The notes beneath the pieces are model-generated. The model ran no database searches and was not told the DNA's origin. It worked only from the letters and a program-made list of their open reading frames with translations. From Spirosoma rigui (GTDB lineage Bacteria > Bacteroidota > Bacteroidia > Cytophagales > Spirosomataceae), in contig NZ_CP020105.1 of the NCBI RefSeq assembly GCF_002067135.1, positions 3,844,001-3,908,000 on the forward strand: a stretch of 64,000 nt of DNA, in the 5' to 3' direction. Of this stretch, positions 43,811 through 53,596 are shown piece by piece. Within the stretch, counting starts at the first letter, position 1. Every line of letters begins with the position of its first letter. The position numbers and the translations under genes are program-made.

Positions 43811-45289
43811 ATGAAAAAACGAGCACTATTCGTGTTGTTGGGCCTATCAACCAGTGCGCTGGCGCAACACCAGCACCACGGGACACCCCCTGCCCGCAGC
43901 GGCAAAGCGGCTGCAGACACGATGAAAACCATGGACCATTCGATGCATACCATGGATATGGGCAATGGGACGGCACACTCAATGGAAATGATGAGGATGT
44001 CGAACGATGGTATGACGATGGACACATCGATGGGAATGACGCATTCGCTATCGCGGAATCTATCCATGAACCGGAACGGGTCCGGTACGTCCTGGCACCC
44101 GGACAATACGCCTATGTATGCCTACATGCGGCACCCGGTCAAACCCGGTGGCTGGAGCTACATGTTGCACTACGCTATCTACCTGCGCTATACGAACCAG
44201 AACGTGAACAACCCGGCGGGGCGGGGCCGGGACAGTCAGTTGGGAGCCCCCAACTGGTTTATGGGTATGGCGCAGCGGAAAGTGGGAAAACGCGGCTTGT
44301 TCCAGGTGCGGGCTATGGTATCGCTCGATCCACTCACGGTTACCAACGGTGGATATCCGCTGCTATTCCAGACGGGTGAAACCTACAGAGGGCAACCGCT
44401 CATCGATCGCCAGCATCCCCATGATCTGGTATCGGAACTGTCAATAAGTTACGCCCACGCTTTTAACAAGGACATGGATCTGTACGGCTATGTGGGCTAC
44501 CCCGGCGAACCAGCCGTTGGCCCACCGGCCTTCATGCACCGTATCTCGTCATTCAATAACCCCGACGCGCCCCTAAGCCACCATTGGCAGGATGCTACGC
44601 ACATTTTATTTGGGGTGGCTACGGCGGGGTTTCGGTACAAATGGATCAAGGTGGAAGGGTCGACATTCAAAGGCCGGGAGCCCGACGAAAACCGGTACAA
44701 CTTCGACAGGCCCCGCTTCGATAGTTATTCATACCGGGTGTCGGTCAATCCTTCGCCATCGCTGGCGTTTCAGTTCTCGCAGGGCTTCCTGAAAAGTCCC
44801 GAAGAAACGCATCCGGAAGAGGATGTCGTTCGGACTACGGCTTCCGTGCTGCACAGCAAAGGACTGGGGCGGGAGGGGCGCTACGTCAGTTCGGCGCTGG
44901 TATGGGGGCAAAATACCCACGATGGTATTCGGGAAAATGGGTTCCTGGCCGAAAGTAGTCTACAGATTGACCGGGTAGCGTTTTACGGCCGTTATGAAAA
45001 CGTCGGTAAGTCGCCCGAGGAGTTGAGTTTGCCCTTGACTGATGGAACTCCCGGTCGCGATTTGCACCAGCCCCTGATCATCAATAACCTTACGCTGGGC
45101 ATGAACTACCGCATAGCGCAGGCTTACAAAACAGATTTGGTCTTGGGCGCGCAGGTGACGGCGGCTGCCATGGATCGGTCGTTACAGCCAGTCTACGGTA
45201 ACACACCGGTTTCTGGTCAGGTTTACCTGCGGCTGTCGCCTTCGCTCATGGGTATGAGCAGTATGAAGCGCATGAGCGGGCACCATTAA
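43811..45289 (+). CDS. Outer-membrane protein with Met/His-rich N-terminus
   Basis: A 492-residue protein. The signal peptide covers residues 1-19 (ALFVLLGLSTSALAQ). Residues about 20-75 form a Met/His/Asp-rich low-complexity region (HQHHG, DHSMHTMDMG, SMEMMRMSNDGMTMD) of the type that binds Cu(I)/Cu(II). The remaining 400 residues have the alternating pattern and aromatic girdles of a barrel (SYAHAFNKDMDLYGYVGYPG) and a further HPHD segment. It ends in MGMSSMKRMSGHH. Role in metal sequestration or transport is inferred. An ATG at 43787 overlapping the previous stop is an alternative start. Confidence 0.8.
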   Translation: MKKRALFVLLGLSTSALAQHQHHGTPPARSGKAAADTMKTMDHSMHTMDMGNGTAHSMEMMRMSNDGMTMDTSMGMTHSLSRNLSMNRNGSGTSWHPDNTPMYAYMRHPVKPGGWSYMLHYAIYLRYTNQNVNNPAGRGRDSQLGAPNWFMGMAQRKVGKRGLFQVRAMVSLDPLTVTNGGYPLLFQTGETYRGQPLIDRQHPHDLVSELSISYAHAFNKDMDLYGYVGYPGEPAVGPPAFMHRISSFNNPDAPLSHHWQDATHILFGVATAGFRYKWIKVEGSTFKGREPDENRYNFDRPRFDSYSYRVSVNPSPSLAFQFSQGFLKSPEETHPEEDVVRTTASVLHSKGLGREGRYVSSALVWGQNTHDGIRENGFLAESSLQIDRVAFYGRYENVGKSPEELSLPLTDGTPGRDLHQPLIINNLTLGMNYRIAQAYKTDLVLGAQVTAAAMDRSLQPVYGNTPVSGQVYLRLSPSLMGMSSMKRMSGHH

Positions 45290-45332
45290 CGTAAAAAAAT
45301 CGTTTTATTTATACCATAAACCATCTACACGT

Positions 45333-45698
45333 ATGTTGCGTAACCTGTTTCTAACCGCCCTTACATCGTTAATAGTCTTCGGTACTACCCTGGCCGGTAC
45401 GACACCCCGCGATGACAAGGAAAAAGAAGTAAAAATCAAAACCTCGGCCATTTGTGGCATGTGTAAGGCCCGCATCGAGCGGAATCTGGCCTTTGAGAAA
45501 GGGGTGAAAGAGTCGACGTTGGATGTCAAGTCTAAAGTCGTAACTATCAAATACAACCCCGCCAAAACCGACGTGGCGAAACTGAAAGCCAACATCAGCA
45601 AAACGGGCTACGACGCTGAGGAGGTAGCTGCCGATGAAGCAGGCTATGCCAAACTGCCAAGCTGCTGCAAGAAAAACGGCGGTATGGACCACCAGTAA
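45333..45698 (+). CDS. Exported heavy-metal-associated (HMA) domain protein
   Basis: A 121-residue protein with a signal peptide (ending FGTTLAGT). One HMA domain covers about residues 30-98: VKIKTSAICGMCKARIERNLAFEKGVKE with the CxxC metal site, then ANISKTGYDAEEV. A C-terminal SCCKKNGGMDHQ adds cysteines and His. It would be a periplasmic metallochaperone or scavenger for copper or a similar ion. It is the last gene of the metal island and ends in a strong terminator. Confidence 0.92.
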   Translation: MLRNLFLTALTSLIVFGTTLAGTTPRDDKEKEVKIKTSAICGMCKARIERNLAFEKGVKESTLDVKSKVVTIKYNPAKTDVAKLKANISKTGYDAEEVAADEAGYAKLPSCCKKNGGMDHQ

Positions 45699-45714
45699 CC
45701 GTTGAGTAAACAAT

Positions 45715-45767
45715 ACAAAAGCCACACGGTCTGTCAATCACTGATTGACAGACCGTGTGGCTTTTGT
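45715..45767. terminator. Bidirectional terminator at the end of the metal island
   Basis: A 26-base perfect inverted repeat (45715-45740 with 45742-45767) with essentially no loop, flanked by A4/T4. It separates the island from the converging esterase gene. Confidence 0.88.
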
Positions 45768-45857
45768 GTCCTGAATGACTACGTTCCGGTGTGAATTGAC
45801 GTAACCCGCGCCCATTCGTTGTCATCCAGAAGGTAAATCATCTGTCCAATCGGAGCG

Positions 45858-46949
45858 TTATTTAAACGCGTTGCGGAGTTGAGTTGCCGCCAGGGCCTGC
45901 GCCTGGGCGGCCTCGGGTACAACGGCGTACATACCAAAAAATTCGTGCGTCACGCCTTCATACAGTTGGTAGGTAACCGGGACACCAACCGATTTCAGTT
46001 TCTCCCGCAGCGCCATTCCTTCACTCTGAAGCGGATCAATTTCGGCACCGATAATCGTCGTCGGTGGTAGACCACTCAAATTAGCTACGTCCGTCAGGGA
46101 AATAAGGGGGCTGTCGCCATCGGCGGGCGTATTGAAGTAGCGCTCAACGAACCACTGAACCAGCGGCCGGCTGAGCGGTACAGCATTGGCATACTGGTTG
46201 TAGGAAGGAGAGAACAGGTCGTTATTGGCCACCGGAAATACCGACAGAATATGGACCGGCAAACCAAGACCACGGTCGCGCGCCATCATCGATACCGTAA
46301 CGGCCATGTTACCCCCGGCGCTCTCGCCCGCTACGGCCACCTTTGCTGCGTTACCGCCAATGGCAGCAGCGTTCTCTTTCGCCCACTTATACGCGGCATA
46401 AGCATCTTCGTGTGCTGTCGGGAATTTATTCTCTGGTGACAACCGATAATCGACCGACATAACAACCGCACCCGTGTTCTGAGCCAGTGCCAGGGTCGAG
46501 TATTCATATACTTCCGGGCTGCCAATAACCCAGCCGCCCCCGTGGAAATAAACGATAACGGGCGCTGATGCCGACGCACCTTCGGGTTTGTAGAGAACCA
46601 CGCGAATGGGGGTGCCGCCCGCGCCCGGAATCATCCGTTCACTCTTGGTCACCATCGCTTTAGGTGGAGCAATTCCGTTTTTGTCCAGTACAGCGTTTAC
46701 CGCGTCTTTAAACGACGGGCGGCTGCGCGCCTGCTCGGTGGTGAGCGTGTAGAGGGGCGTCGGATTTAGCCGCTGCAGTTCTTCAATGACGGCCTGCATT
46801 TGCGGCCTGATCGTGGGGGCAAAGTCCGGCTTGGGACCTGTTGGCTGAATAGACTGACCGGGCAGGGCAATCCGGTGGTCTTCGCAGGACGTCAGCGTGA
46901 GTCCGGCCACTAGTGTCAACGCGACAGACCAGCGCGTGAAACGGAGCAT
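45858..46949 (-). CDS. Alpha/beta hydrolase (HSL-type esterase), lipoprotein
   Basis: A 363-residue lipoprotein (lipobox in LTLTSC). It is a hormone-sensitive-lipase-type esterase: oxyanion-hole motif YFHGGGW, nucleophile in GESAGGN, the Asp in IGAEIDPLQ and the His in GVTHEFFG. It cleaves short acyl esters; its physiological substrate is unknown. An ATG eight codons upstream (46973) is an alternative start. It converges on the metal island across the terminator. Confidence 0.92.
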   Translation of the reverse strand: MLRFTRWSVALTLVAGLTLTSCEDHRIALPGQSIQPTGPKPDFAPTIRPQMQAVIEELQRLNPTPLYTLTTEQARSRPSFKDAVNAVLDKNGIAPPKAMVTKSERMIPGAGGTPIRVVLYKPEGASASAPVIVYFHGGGWVIGSPEVYEYSTLALAQNTGAVVMSVDYRLSPENKFPTAHEDAYAAYKWAKENAAAIGGNAAKVAVAGESAGGNMAVTVSMMARDRGLGLPVHILSVFPVANNDLFSPSYNQYANAVPLSRPLVQWFVERYFNTPADGDSPLISLTDVANLSGLPPTTIIGAEIDPLQSEGMALREKLKSVGVPVTYQLYEGVTHEFFGMYAVVPEAAQAQALAATQLRNAFK

Positions 46950-47173
46950 TGATGTTTGGAGAGTATGAGTCATAACGTTTGTTATAAGTAACCTCCATTT
47001 AACATATGATTAAGCCTATAGTTTAACAATATTGACTTAATGGCGAGACTTATTTTGCCCTTAACTGGCAAGCAGGTATCATCGTCTTTTGTATCAACCG
47101 ATTAGTTCTCTCTTCGGGCCGAGGAGCCGGTCAGTAAGCGGATCGGTATCCGCTGACCAGGTGCCGGTGGAGC

Positions 47174-48214
47174 CTATACGACACTCAGCTGAACCTTCCT
47201 TTCGCGCCTGTCGCTGCCTTCGTTTTCCGGAGTCTGGCCGGAGAACGGGTCGTTCGGGTCCGCTGCCTTACCGTAATGCGCGTTGACCTCACCGGCCAGA
47301 CTACGCATCTTGTCGAGCAGGAGTGGAGGCTCTTCAATCGTTACGTATTTACCGTAAGAAAGGAGCCAGCGCGCCAGGCCATCCACGAAGGGAGTACACA
47401 ACTGGATACGGACGTGCTCGCCTAGGTCTTCTTCGCTCAAAAAGCCCCAGATGTATTTCTGCTCATTCAGGTGCCGGACAATGGCTTTTTCAAAAATTAC
47501 CGTAGCCACAACGGAGGGTCGATCGAATTTACGTTTGATTAGTTCGAGGTATTCCTGCAGCGAGAGCCGCTCGTGGCGGGGAAAGCGCTGGTTCGTATCG
47601 GTCAGTTCGCGGATGCGGTCGACCCGGAAATCGCGGTAATCGGCCCTAACGCGGCAGTAACCGATCAGGTGCCAGGCCATACCGTAATGGTAAAGGCCCA
47701 CCGGCTCGACCTCGCGCCGGGTAACCGCATCGTTGTAGCCCGAGTGATAGAGGACGTCGAGCACATGCTGCCGGGCAACGGCCTGCTGAATAGTAGTCAG
47801 TAAGGTATCCGAATAGGGCTGGCGAACAACCGGATTAGAAACGCTCACGAGCTTGTCCAGATCATCGAGGTGTTCCTGATCGTGTCGTTTCAATACTGAT
47901 TTTATCTTAAACAGTGCCGACTCAAATTCCGTACGAATCGATTTATCCGCCCATTTTTCGATGAGCTTACCCGCCAGCAGCAGGGCGCTTGCCTCGGTGT
48001 TGGTGAACGACACGGGTGGCAGGTGGTAGTCATTCAAGAAATAGCCAACGCCCGCTTCGGCCCCGATGGGGACCCCTGCTTCTTCGAGCGACCGGACATC
48101 GCGGTAAACGGTTCGCAGGCTGATGTTAAAACGGTCGGACAGCTCCTGCGCCCGCACAACACGTTTGGTCTGGAGGTGTATCAGGATGGCCGTCAGGCGG
48201 TCGAGTCGATTCAT
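47174..48214 (-). CDS. WYL-domain transcriptional regulator (YafY-type)
   Basis: A 346-residue regulator. The N-terminal DeoR-type HTH is at about residues 1-60 (LQTKRVVRAQELSDRFNISLRTVYRDVRSLEEAG). The WYL domain is at about 140-215 (YHYGMAWHLIGYCRVRADYRDFRVDRI), and a C-terminal extension follows. WYL domains sense ligands, often nucleic-acid or nucleotide related. It stands alone; the divergent GNAT gene begins about 190 bases away. Confidence 0.9.
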   Translation of the reverse strand: MNRLDRLTAILIHLQTKRVVRAQELSDRFNISLRTVYRDVRSLEEAGVPIGAEAGVGYFLNDYHLPPVSFTNTEASALLLAGKLIEKWADKSIRTEFESALFKIKSVLKRHDQEHLDDLDKLVSVSNPVVRQPYSDTLLTTIQQAVARQHVLDVLYHSGYNDAVTRREVEPVGLYHYGMAWHLIGYCRVRADYRDFRVDRIRELTDTNQRFPRHERLSLQEYLELIKRKFDRPSVVATVIFEKAIVRHLNEQKYIWGFLSEEDLGEHVRIQLCTPFVDGLARWLLSYGKYVTIEEPPLLLDKMRSLAGEVNAHYGKAADPNDPFSGQTPENEGSDRRERKVQLSVV

Positions 48215-48407
48215 TGGGTTGGAAGAGGAGCGTCAGGAAAAGAGCGGGCTCGCTTTCGGTGCGTAAACGACAACCCACGGACTGATCAAACAGAGCCAGG
48301 CGCTGCGGAGCCCCGGTGGCTTTACACCACCCAAGTTAAACAAATGAGCTGGTTAAGCAGTACATACTGGCAGACATATCATCGATAAAAAAACAGACTC
48401 AACGACC

Positions 48408-48728
48408 ATGAATGACAGCCCTGCCAATAAGGCGACCGTTACGGAAAACAAGCACCACCACCGGTTTGAACTCAAAACCGGGGACAAACTGTCGATCGTC
48501 GATTATGAGCAGGTTGATGACGAAACGCTTGCCCTAACCCATACCGAAGTCGACCCCAGCCTGGAGGGGCAGGGCGTTGGTACACACTTGGTTGAGGGTG
48601 TTTTGGCATTTGCCGAACAGAACAACCTGAAAATTGTCCCCCTTTGTCCGTTCGTGGCGGTCTACATCAAACGCCATCCTGACTGGAGCCGGATCGTGTC
48701 GACCAAGTACAGCGCGCAGGACTTCTAA
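48408..48728 (+). CDS. GNAT-like N-acetyltransferase (YjdJ type)
   Basis: A 106-residue short acetyltransferase-like protein. It contains the acetyl-CoA binding motif EGQGVGTHLVEGVLAFAEQNNLKIVPLCPFVAVYIKRHPDW, typical of the YjdJ/GNAT_like small family. Substrate unknown. Its stop overlaps by 4 bases the stop of the convergent sterol-desaturase gene. Confidence 0.9.
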   Translation: MNDSPANKATVTENKHHHRFELKTGDKLSIVDYEQVDDETLALTHTEVDPSLEGQGVGTHLVEGVLAFAEQNNLKIVPLCPFVAVYIKRHPDWSRIVSTKYSAQDF

Positions 48729-49627
48729 ACCGTAACTGAATCGGTTCGGGTCACAACGGCCTGTCGTTTTTCGGCTTCCAGCAATTGTTTCGTGGTTTTC
48801 CGGCTTCCGTCGTGGCTCCAGCCCGGTGGTCCGAAAATATAGCCCACTGCAGTACGGAACGAGCCCGCCCGGCTTACATCCCTGCCAATGGAAGTCCACT
48901 CGTGGAAGGCAATCCGGAACGGATTGTGCGAGTTAAGGTTCGTGGTCAATCCATACGTCGGCCGGTCGCGCTCCGGCTCGAACGTACCAAACAGCCGATC
49001 CCAGATAATTAAGATGCCCGCGTGATTTTTGTCGAGATACGCCAGGTTCGATCCGTGGTGTACGCGGTGGTGGGAGGGTGTGTTGAAAATAAATTCGATG
49101 GGAGCGGGGAGCTTGTTTATGTGCTCGGTATGAATCCAGAATTGATACAGCAGACTGATCGCCTGCATAGTCATTACGGCGACCGGCGAAAACCCGACCA
49201 GTGGCAGCCAGATCCAGAACACAAATGCGCCCGACAGCGTACCCGTCCAGGTCTGCCGTAGCGCCGTACCAAGGTTGTACTTCTGCGAGGAGTGGTGTAC
49301 AACGTGCGACGCCCAGAAATAACGGCTGCTGTGGCTGATGCGGTGGAACCAATAGTAGCTGAAATCGTCGGCAATGAACAGCACGACCCAGGCCCACGTC
49401 TGGGTCATATCGACCGTAAAGAGCCGGAATTGATAGACGAGTGAATAGGTGCCGAAAACGATGGCTTTGCCCACAAATCCCACCACTACATTGCCAATGC
49501 CCATAGTCAGGCTCCCGGCCGTGTCTTTGGCGTCGTAATAGTCTTTCTGCTGCCGCGCGGTTAGGATAACCTCCGCAACCAGCAGCAGGATAAAGCCGGG
49601 AATGGCGTATTGAATCAGGTCCTTCAT
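48725..49627 (-). CDS. Sterol desaturase/fatty-acid hydroxylase superfamily protein
   Basis: A 300-residue integral membrane di-iron protein. The His boxes are WFHRISHSSRYFWASHVVHHSS and HRVHHGSN, with about four transmembrane helices at the N-terminus and middle. The family hydroxylates or desaturates sterols, carotenoids or lipids. It ends in a strand of charged residues after the last box and overlaps the GNAT gene stop. Substrate unknown; in Cytophagales lipid or carotenoid modification is plausible. Confidence 0.9.
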   Translation of the reverse strand: MKDLIQYAIPGFILLLVAEVILTARQQKDYYDAKDTAGSLTMGIGNVVVGFVGKAIVFGTYSLVYQFRLFTVDMTQTWAWVVLFIADDFSYYWFHRISHSSRYFWASHVVHHSSQKYNLGTALRQTWTGTLSGAFVFWIWLPLVGFSPVAVMTMQAISLLYQFWIHTEHINKLPAPIEFIFNTPSHHRVHHGSNLAYLDKNHAGILIIWDRLFGTFEPERDRPTYGLTTNLNSHNPFRIAFHEWTSIGRDVSRAGSFRTAVGYIFGPPGWSHDGSRKTTKQLLEAEKRQAVVTRTDSVTV

Positions 49628-49850
49628 AAGCGCAGGCGACTAACGGGCTGTCGAATTAATTCAATCAACACTACTACATTAACGGATTAATTTTAATTCG
49701 CGTCACAAAAACGAATTACGAACGCTTCGTCCTGGTATAAGGCTGACACGCCAATTGCGGCAGGGCTATGGGTATGTAGTCCGAAAATGGCAAAAGCAAA
49801 GCGTGGTTCCCTGTTACCCTTCGATCCGGTAGCTAACAAAGAGATGAACA
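49628..49850. other. Intergenic gap, no gene recognised
   Basis: An AT-richer upstream region of the sterol-desaturase gene followed by unremarkable sequence. I see no ORF, repeat or RNA gene. Confidence 0.4.
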
Positions 49851-49889
49851 ACAAAAATAGCCCGGACGTTACGTCCGGGCTATTTTTGT
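49851..49889. terminator. Terminator of the rho gene
   Basis: A 19-bp perfect stem (49851-49869 with 49871-49889), one-base loop, A5/T5 flanks. It lies 18 bases past the rho stop. Confidence 0.88.
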
Positions 49890-49906
49890 TTACCGGTAAC
49901 TGAAAA

Positions 49907-52108
49907 TTACCGGTTCATCGAAATCAGAAATTCTTCGTTGCTCCGGGTACCTTTCATGCGGTCGAGCAGGAAGTCCATGCTTTCCATAGGGTTCATGTCC
50001 GACATGTGTTTGCGCAGAATCCAGACGCGTTGCAGCGTTTCTTTATCCAGCAACAGATCCTCCCGGCGCGTACCCGAGGCCATTACATCTACGGCGGGGT
50101 AGATGCGTTTGTTGGCCAGTTTTCGATCGAGCTGAAGTTCCATGTTACCGGTGCCTTTGAATTCCTCGAAAATAACCTCGTCCATCTTGGAACCCGTATC
50201 GATCAGCGCGGTGGCAATGATCGTCAGTGAGCCGCCATTCTCAACGTTACGGGCAGCGCCGAAGAAACGCTTGGGCCGGTGGAGCGCGTTGGCATCCACA
50301 CCACCCGATAGAATCTTACCCGATGAAGGAACAACTGTATTGTAAGCCCGGGCCAGACGCGTGATCGAATCCAGGAGGATAACCACGTCGTGCCCGCATT
50401 CGACCATACGCTTGGCTTTTTCCAGCACCATACTCGACACTTTCACGTGCCGGTCGGCCTGCTCATCGAAGGTTGACGAAATAACTTCGGCGTTGACGCT
50501 CCGGGCCATATCCGTTACTTCTTCCGGCCGTTCGTCAATCAGCAAAACAATGAGGTATACCTCGGGGTGATTCCGCGTGATGGCATTGGCAATCTCTTTC
50601 AGCAAAACGGTTTTACCCGTCTTGGGCTGGGCCACGATCATACCGCGCTGCCCTTTACCAATGGGGGCGAACAGGTCCAGTACCCGCGACGAATAGTTCT
50701 CGGGCCGGTTGCTCAGGTGAAGTTGTTCTTCCGGGAAGAGCGGGGTCAGGTATTCGAACGGAATCCGGTCGCGAATTTCCTCGGTGGTCTTACCGTTCAC
50801 GGTTGATACCCGCAGAAGGGCAAAATACTTTTCGCCTTCTTTGGGCGGGCGAATGGCCCCGCGGACGGTATCGCCGGTTTTCAGACCGAATAATTTGATT
50901 TGCGAAGGCGACACATAAATATCGTCCGGGCTGGCGAGGTAGTTGTAATCGGCCGAGCGCAAAAACCCGTAGCCACCATCCTGCATGATTTCCAGAACAC
51001 CTTCGTTGTCGATGATTCCGTCAAACTCGCGGATGTGCTGGTTGTACTGGCGACGAATCCGGTTCTGGTATTCCTGCGCTTCGCGCGAGGGCTGGTGGAT
51101 CTGCTGAGCTGGCTGACCTGTTTGAGGCTGGTCACTCTGCTGGGTCTGACCGTCCTGGTTGTCAGCTGGCTGGTTTTCGGGCTGCTCAACGGCTGGCGAC
51201 GGCGCTACGGCTTCCGGCGAAGTCTGCATATTGCCCGCATTGTCTTCCGAGACGACGGTTGGCGTTAGAAACTCTTCGTCCGGACGCGTACCGTAAGCGG
51301 CTGTTTTATCGTCTGCCACCGGGCGCGTAGTCCGGGGGCGCTGACCAACGGAACTTGACCGGTTATAAGGTTCACCGCCGTCGCGTGGCCGTTCGATACG
51401 GTCGCGGCGGGGTTGAGTGTTGTCACGGTTGACGTCTGTACGTTGCCGGCCATTGGCACCATCACGACCAACGGGCTGACTGCCATCCGACCGGAGGGGC
51501 CGCTGCTGTCGGTTCAGGTCAGTGCGCTGGTTATCGCGTTCGTTCCGCAGCCGGGGTGTCGACACTTGGTCGGGCGTACTGGTTGGAGCCGGGGTTTCGG
51601 TAACAGCCGCCTGGGTTTCTGCCGGGCTGGCTGCGCCCTCCGTCTGAAGCGGCTGGGCATCACTGGGAAACGTACCGGGCTTTGTTTCAACGGCTGCCCC
51701 GTCGACGGGCGTGGTCATACCATCTTCGGGCGTCGGAGCCGGGGTATCGGCAGCGCTGGCGTCACGACGAACGCGCTGGCGGGTACGGCTGCTATCAGGG
51801 CCATCGGCCACGGGGCGACTAACGGGGCTACTGTCAGGCACTACAGGGGCCGCGGTTTCGGCGGGAGTTTCCGTGCTTACGGCAACCGCTTTGGGCCGAC
51901 GGCCGCGCCGGGGTGCTTCTTCCGTTACGGGCGCCGGGGCAGCCGCACCCTCAACAATTTCCGGGCCGGGCATAACCGACTGTTTTTTCAGTATCTCGTA
52001 AATCAGTTCTTTTTTCTGGAATTTGGCATTGTCACGAATTCCAAAATTATCGGCAATCGGGCGCAGCTCGGAGAGGAGCTTAGCATTCAAATCTTCAATA
52101 TTATACAT
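49907..52108 (-). CDS. rho: Transcription termination factor Rho with long disordered insertion
   Basis: A 733-residue Rho factor. Residues 1-45 are the N-terminal helical domain ([21 protein letters not shown]). About residues 48-345 are a Pro/Thr/Asn/Gln/Asp/Arg-rich disordered insertion. The cold-shock RNA-binding domain follows ([22 protein letters not shown]). The ATPase has Walker [11 protein letters not shown] near residue 495, Walker [17 protein letters not shown] and the Q-loop region. Rho hexamers end transcription by translocating on RNA. E. coli Rho is 419 residues; the excess is the insertion, a known feature of Bacteroidota Rho. A 5' AT-rich region of about 200 bases precedes it. 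Confidence 0.97.
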   Translation of the reverse strand: MYNIEDLNAKLLSELRPIADNFGIRDNAKFQKKELIYEILKKQSVMPGPEIVEGAAAPAPVTEEAPRRGRRPKAVAVSTETPAETAAPVVPDSSPVSRPVADGPDSSRTRQRVRRDASAADTPAPTPEDGMTTPVDGAAVETKPGTFPSDAQPLQTEGAASPAETQAAVTETPAPTSTPDQVSTPRLRNERDNQRTDLNRQQRPLRSDGSQPVGRDGANGRQRTDVNRDNTQPRRDRIERPRDGGEPYNRSSSVGQRPRTTRPVADDKTAAYGTRPDEEFLTPTVVSEDNAGNMQTSPEAVAPSPAVEQPENQPADNQDGQTQQSDQPQTGQPAQQIHQPSREAQEYQNRIRRQYNQHIREFDGIIDNEGVLEIMQDGGYGFLRSADYNYLASPDDIYVSPSQIKLFGLKTGDTVRGAIRPPKEGEKYFALLRVSTVNGKTTEEIRDRIPFEYLTPLFPEEQLHLSNRPENYSSRVLDLFAPIGKGQRGMIVAQPKTGKTVLLKEIANAITRNHPEVYLIVLLIDERPEEVTDMARSVNAEVISSTFDEQADRHVKVSSMVLEKAKRMVECGHDVVILLDSITRLARAYNTVVPSSGKILSGGVDANALHRPKRFFGAARNVENGGSLTIIATALIDTGSKMDEVIFEEFKGTGNMELQLDRKLANKRIYPAVDVMASGTRREDLLLDKETLQRVWILRKHMSDMNPMESMDFLLDRMKGTRSNEEFLISMNR

Positions 52109-52849
52109 AAGTTCAGGTTAGCAATAAACCTTGGAGAAGCCACGATTGTGGCGGGGATGAATCGTTTAGTGTATAGGGAGCAGGATACGTCCACAGCGAA
52201 TGAGATGGGGCATTGCTTCGGGTCGAAAGGCGGGCAGAGGCCGGTGGCACCAAGCGCCAAACCGATCTGATCCAAACAGGGTTTACTTAAGTACGCAAAG
52301 AAAAAAGGTTAACGGAACGTAGTTTAGTTGATCCAAACACAAAGGTCTGGTGGGGCCAGACTCGGTGGTTATCAATACGTTTGGGAAAACGGACAGTCTG
52401 TCGTAGCTATGGGGCGTTGCTTTTATGAAAGCACCACCTGCTGACCGGGTTGATGGCAGCAAAGGTAATACACTGATCCGGTTTTGTCAACATAACGTTT
52501 TCCCGTATAAAATGTTTCTATCGTCCGGGTGTGATCCGGCTTTTTCGGGTGTTTTTCCCGAGAGTGGTCTACCCGTTTGGAAACGGCGCATCAACGCCAC
52601 CGCCTGATTTTGCGGGGGGGTGTTACCATATAATCGTTTCCCGATCGCCGGGGCCTGGCATAGGGTGGATGTATTGGAAACCATACCCATCTTGCTACCG
52701 CTATCCGACCGTGATGGAGCGCTGCCGAACGGAGGCCGTCGGGCTGGCGTCTCGGAGACAGGCCGGCTAGTCCTTTTACGCGATTCAGAGCCCGTGTGTT
52801 GCTGGGATAAAGAGCTGGATGCATAAATTGAGCCCGAATAACCGACCAG
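52109..52849. other. Long intergenic region, no gene recognised
   Basis: About 740 bases between rho and the lipoprotein gene. Several short ORFs exist on both strands, but none has a signal peptide, motif or family resemblance. It probably includes the rho promoter and leader. No tRNA or obvious structured RNA seen. Confidence 0.4.
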
Positions 52850-53386
52850 ATGACGAAACATATTTTAATATACCTTACGGCTATGACACTGGGAGCCTGC
52901 TCCCGGGGAGATCAATCCGCCGAAACTACATCTACCAGTAACGCTGCGCTACTATACTCCAATCGCGCCGTTCGCCCTTTCTCCGACGAAATGAATAAAG
53001 ATACGATGCAGGTCACGGTCAACGGGGAGAGCCTGTTAACTGGTCAGGTGTATCTGAAAGTAGTTAGCCATACTGGAAAAGTGATGTACTGGGATCGTTT
53101 TCCGGTAACGGAATTGATTGAACACGATGGGCCAATTGACCCCGGAAAAGACGAAGAACAAGTTCGCGATCAACTGAATCATTTCTTTGCTTCAACCCAT
53201 TTTGCCCATCCACGTACCGGAGATACCGACCAGCTTACCGTACCAGATTCCGCCCGCAGTACCTGGGCGTTCATTGAGCGAGATCCCAAGGCGACAGTCT
53301 TTTCGTACCGGGTACGGAAGAATAGCTTAACGGGTATCGCCTATTCGCAACAGCTGAAAAAGGTCGTTGCCTCAACGGGTCAATGA
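52850..53386 (+). CDS. Hypothetical lipoprotein
   Basis: A 178-residue protein with a lipoprotein signal (lipobox LGAC at about residues 14-17). The mature part is a mixed alpha/beta soluble domain with no family I recognise, ending SQQLKKVVASTGQ. Function unknown. It begins the more AT-rich, accessory-looking part of the window. Confidence 0.65.
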   Translation: MTKHILIYLTAMTLGACSRGDQSAETTSTSNAALLYSNRAVRPFSDEMNKDTMQVTVNGESLLTGQVYLKVVSHTGKVMYWDRFPVTELIEHDGPIDPGKDEEQVRDQLNHFFASTHFAHPRTGDTDQLTVPDSARSTWAFIERDPKATVFSYRVRKNSLTGIAYSQQLKKVVASTGQ

Positions 53387-53596
53387 GTTGTTTTTCTTAT
53401 GTATATCGTTTGCTGGGTTGGGTTAAAAAATGTGAGATAAGTTGACCCATTATCCGATTTAAAACTGCCGTTAAAATGGATTTGAGGGCTATATACCTTT
53501 TAGAAGAGGCCAGCTTACCTGCCTTTTTGAGATATTAACCTTCAAAAATCTGGTTTGTCATACCGTTATTTGCGCAACAACGAAAACTCGACTATC

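Noticed and set aside
51413..52270. A 285-codon plus-strand ORF opposite the rho gene
   Set aside because: It lies antisense to the Rho disordered insertion and N-terminus; the biased codon use of rho keeps the opposite frame open. The product is Gly/Arg-rich without motifs.
52487..52861. A 124-codon minus-strand ORF in the rho-upstream gap
   Set aside because: Ser/Arg/Pro-rich composition typical of chance ORFs, no start context, overlaps the start of the lipoprotein gene.
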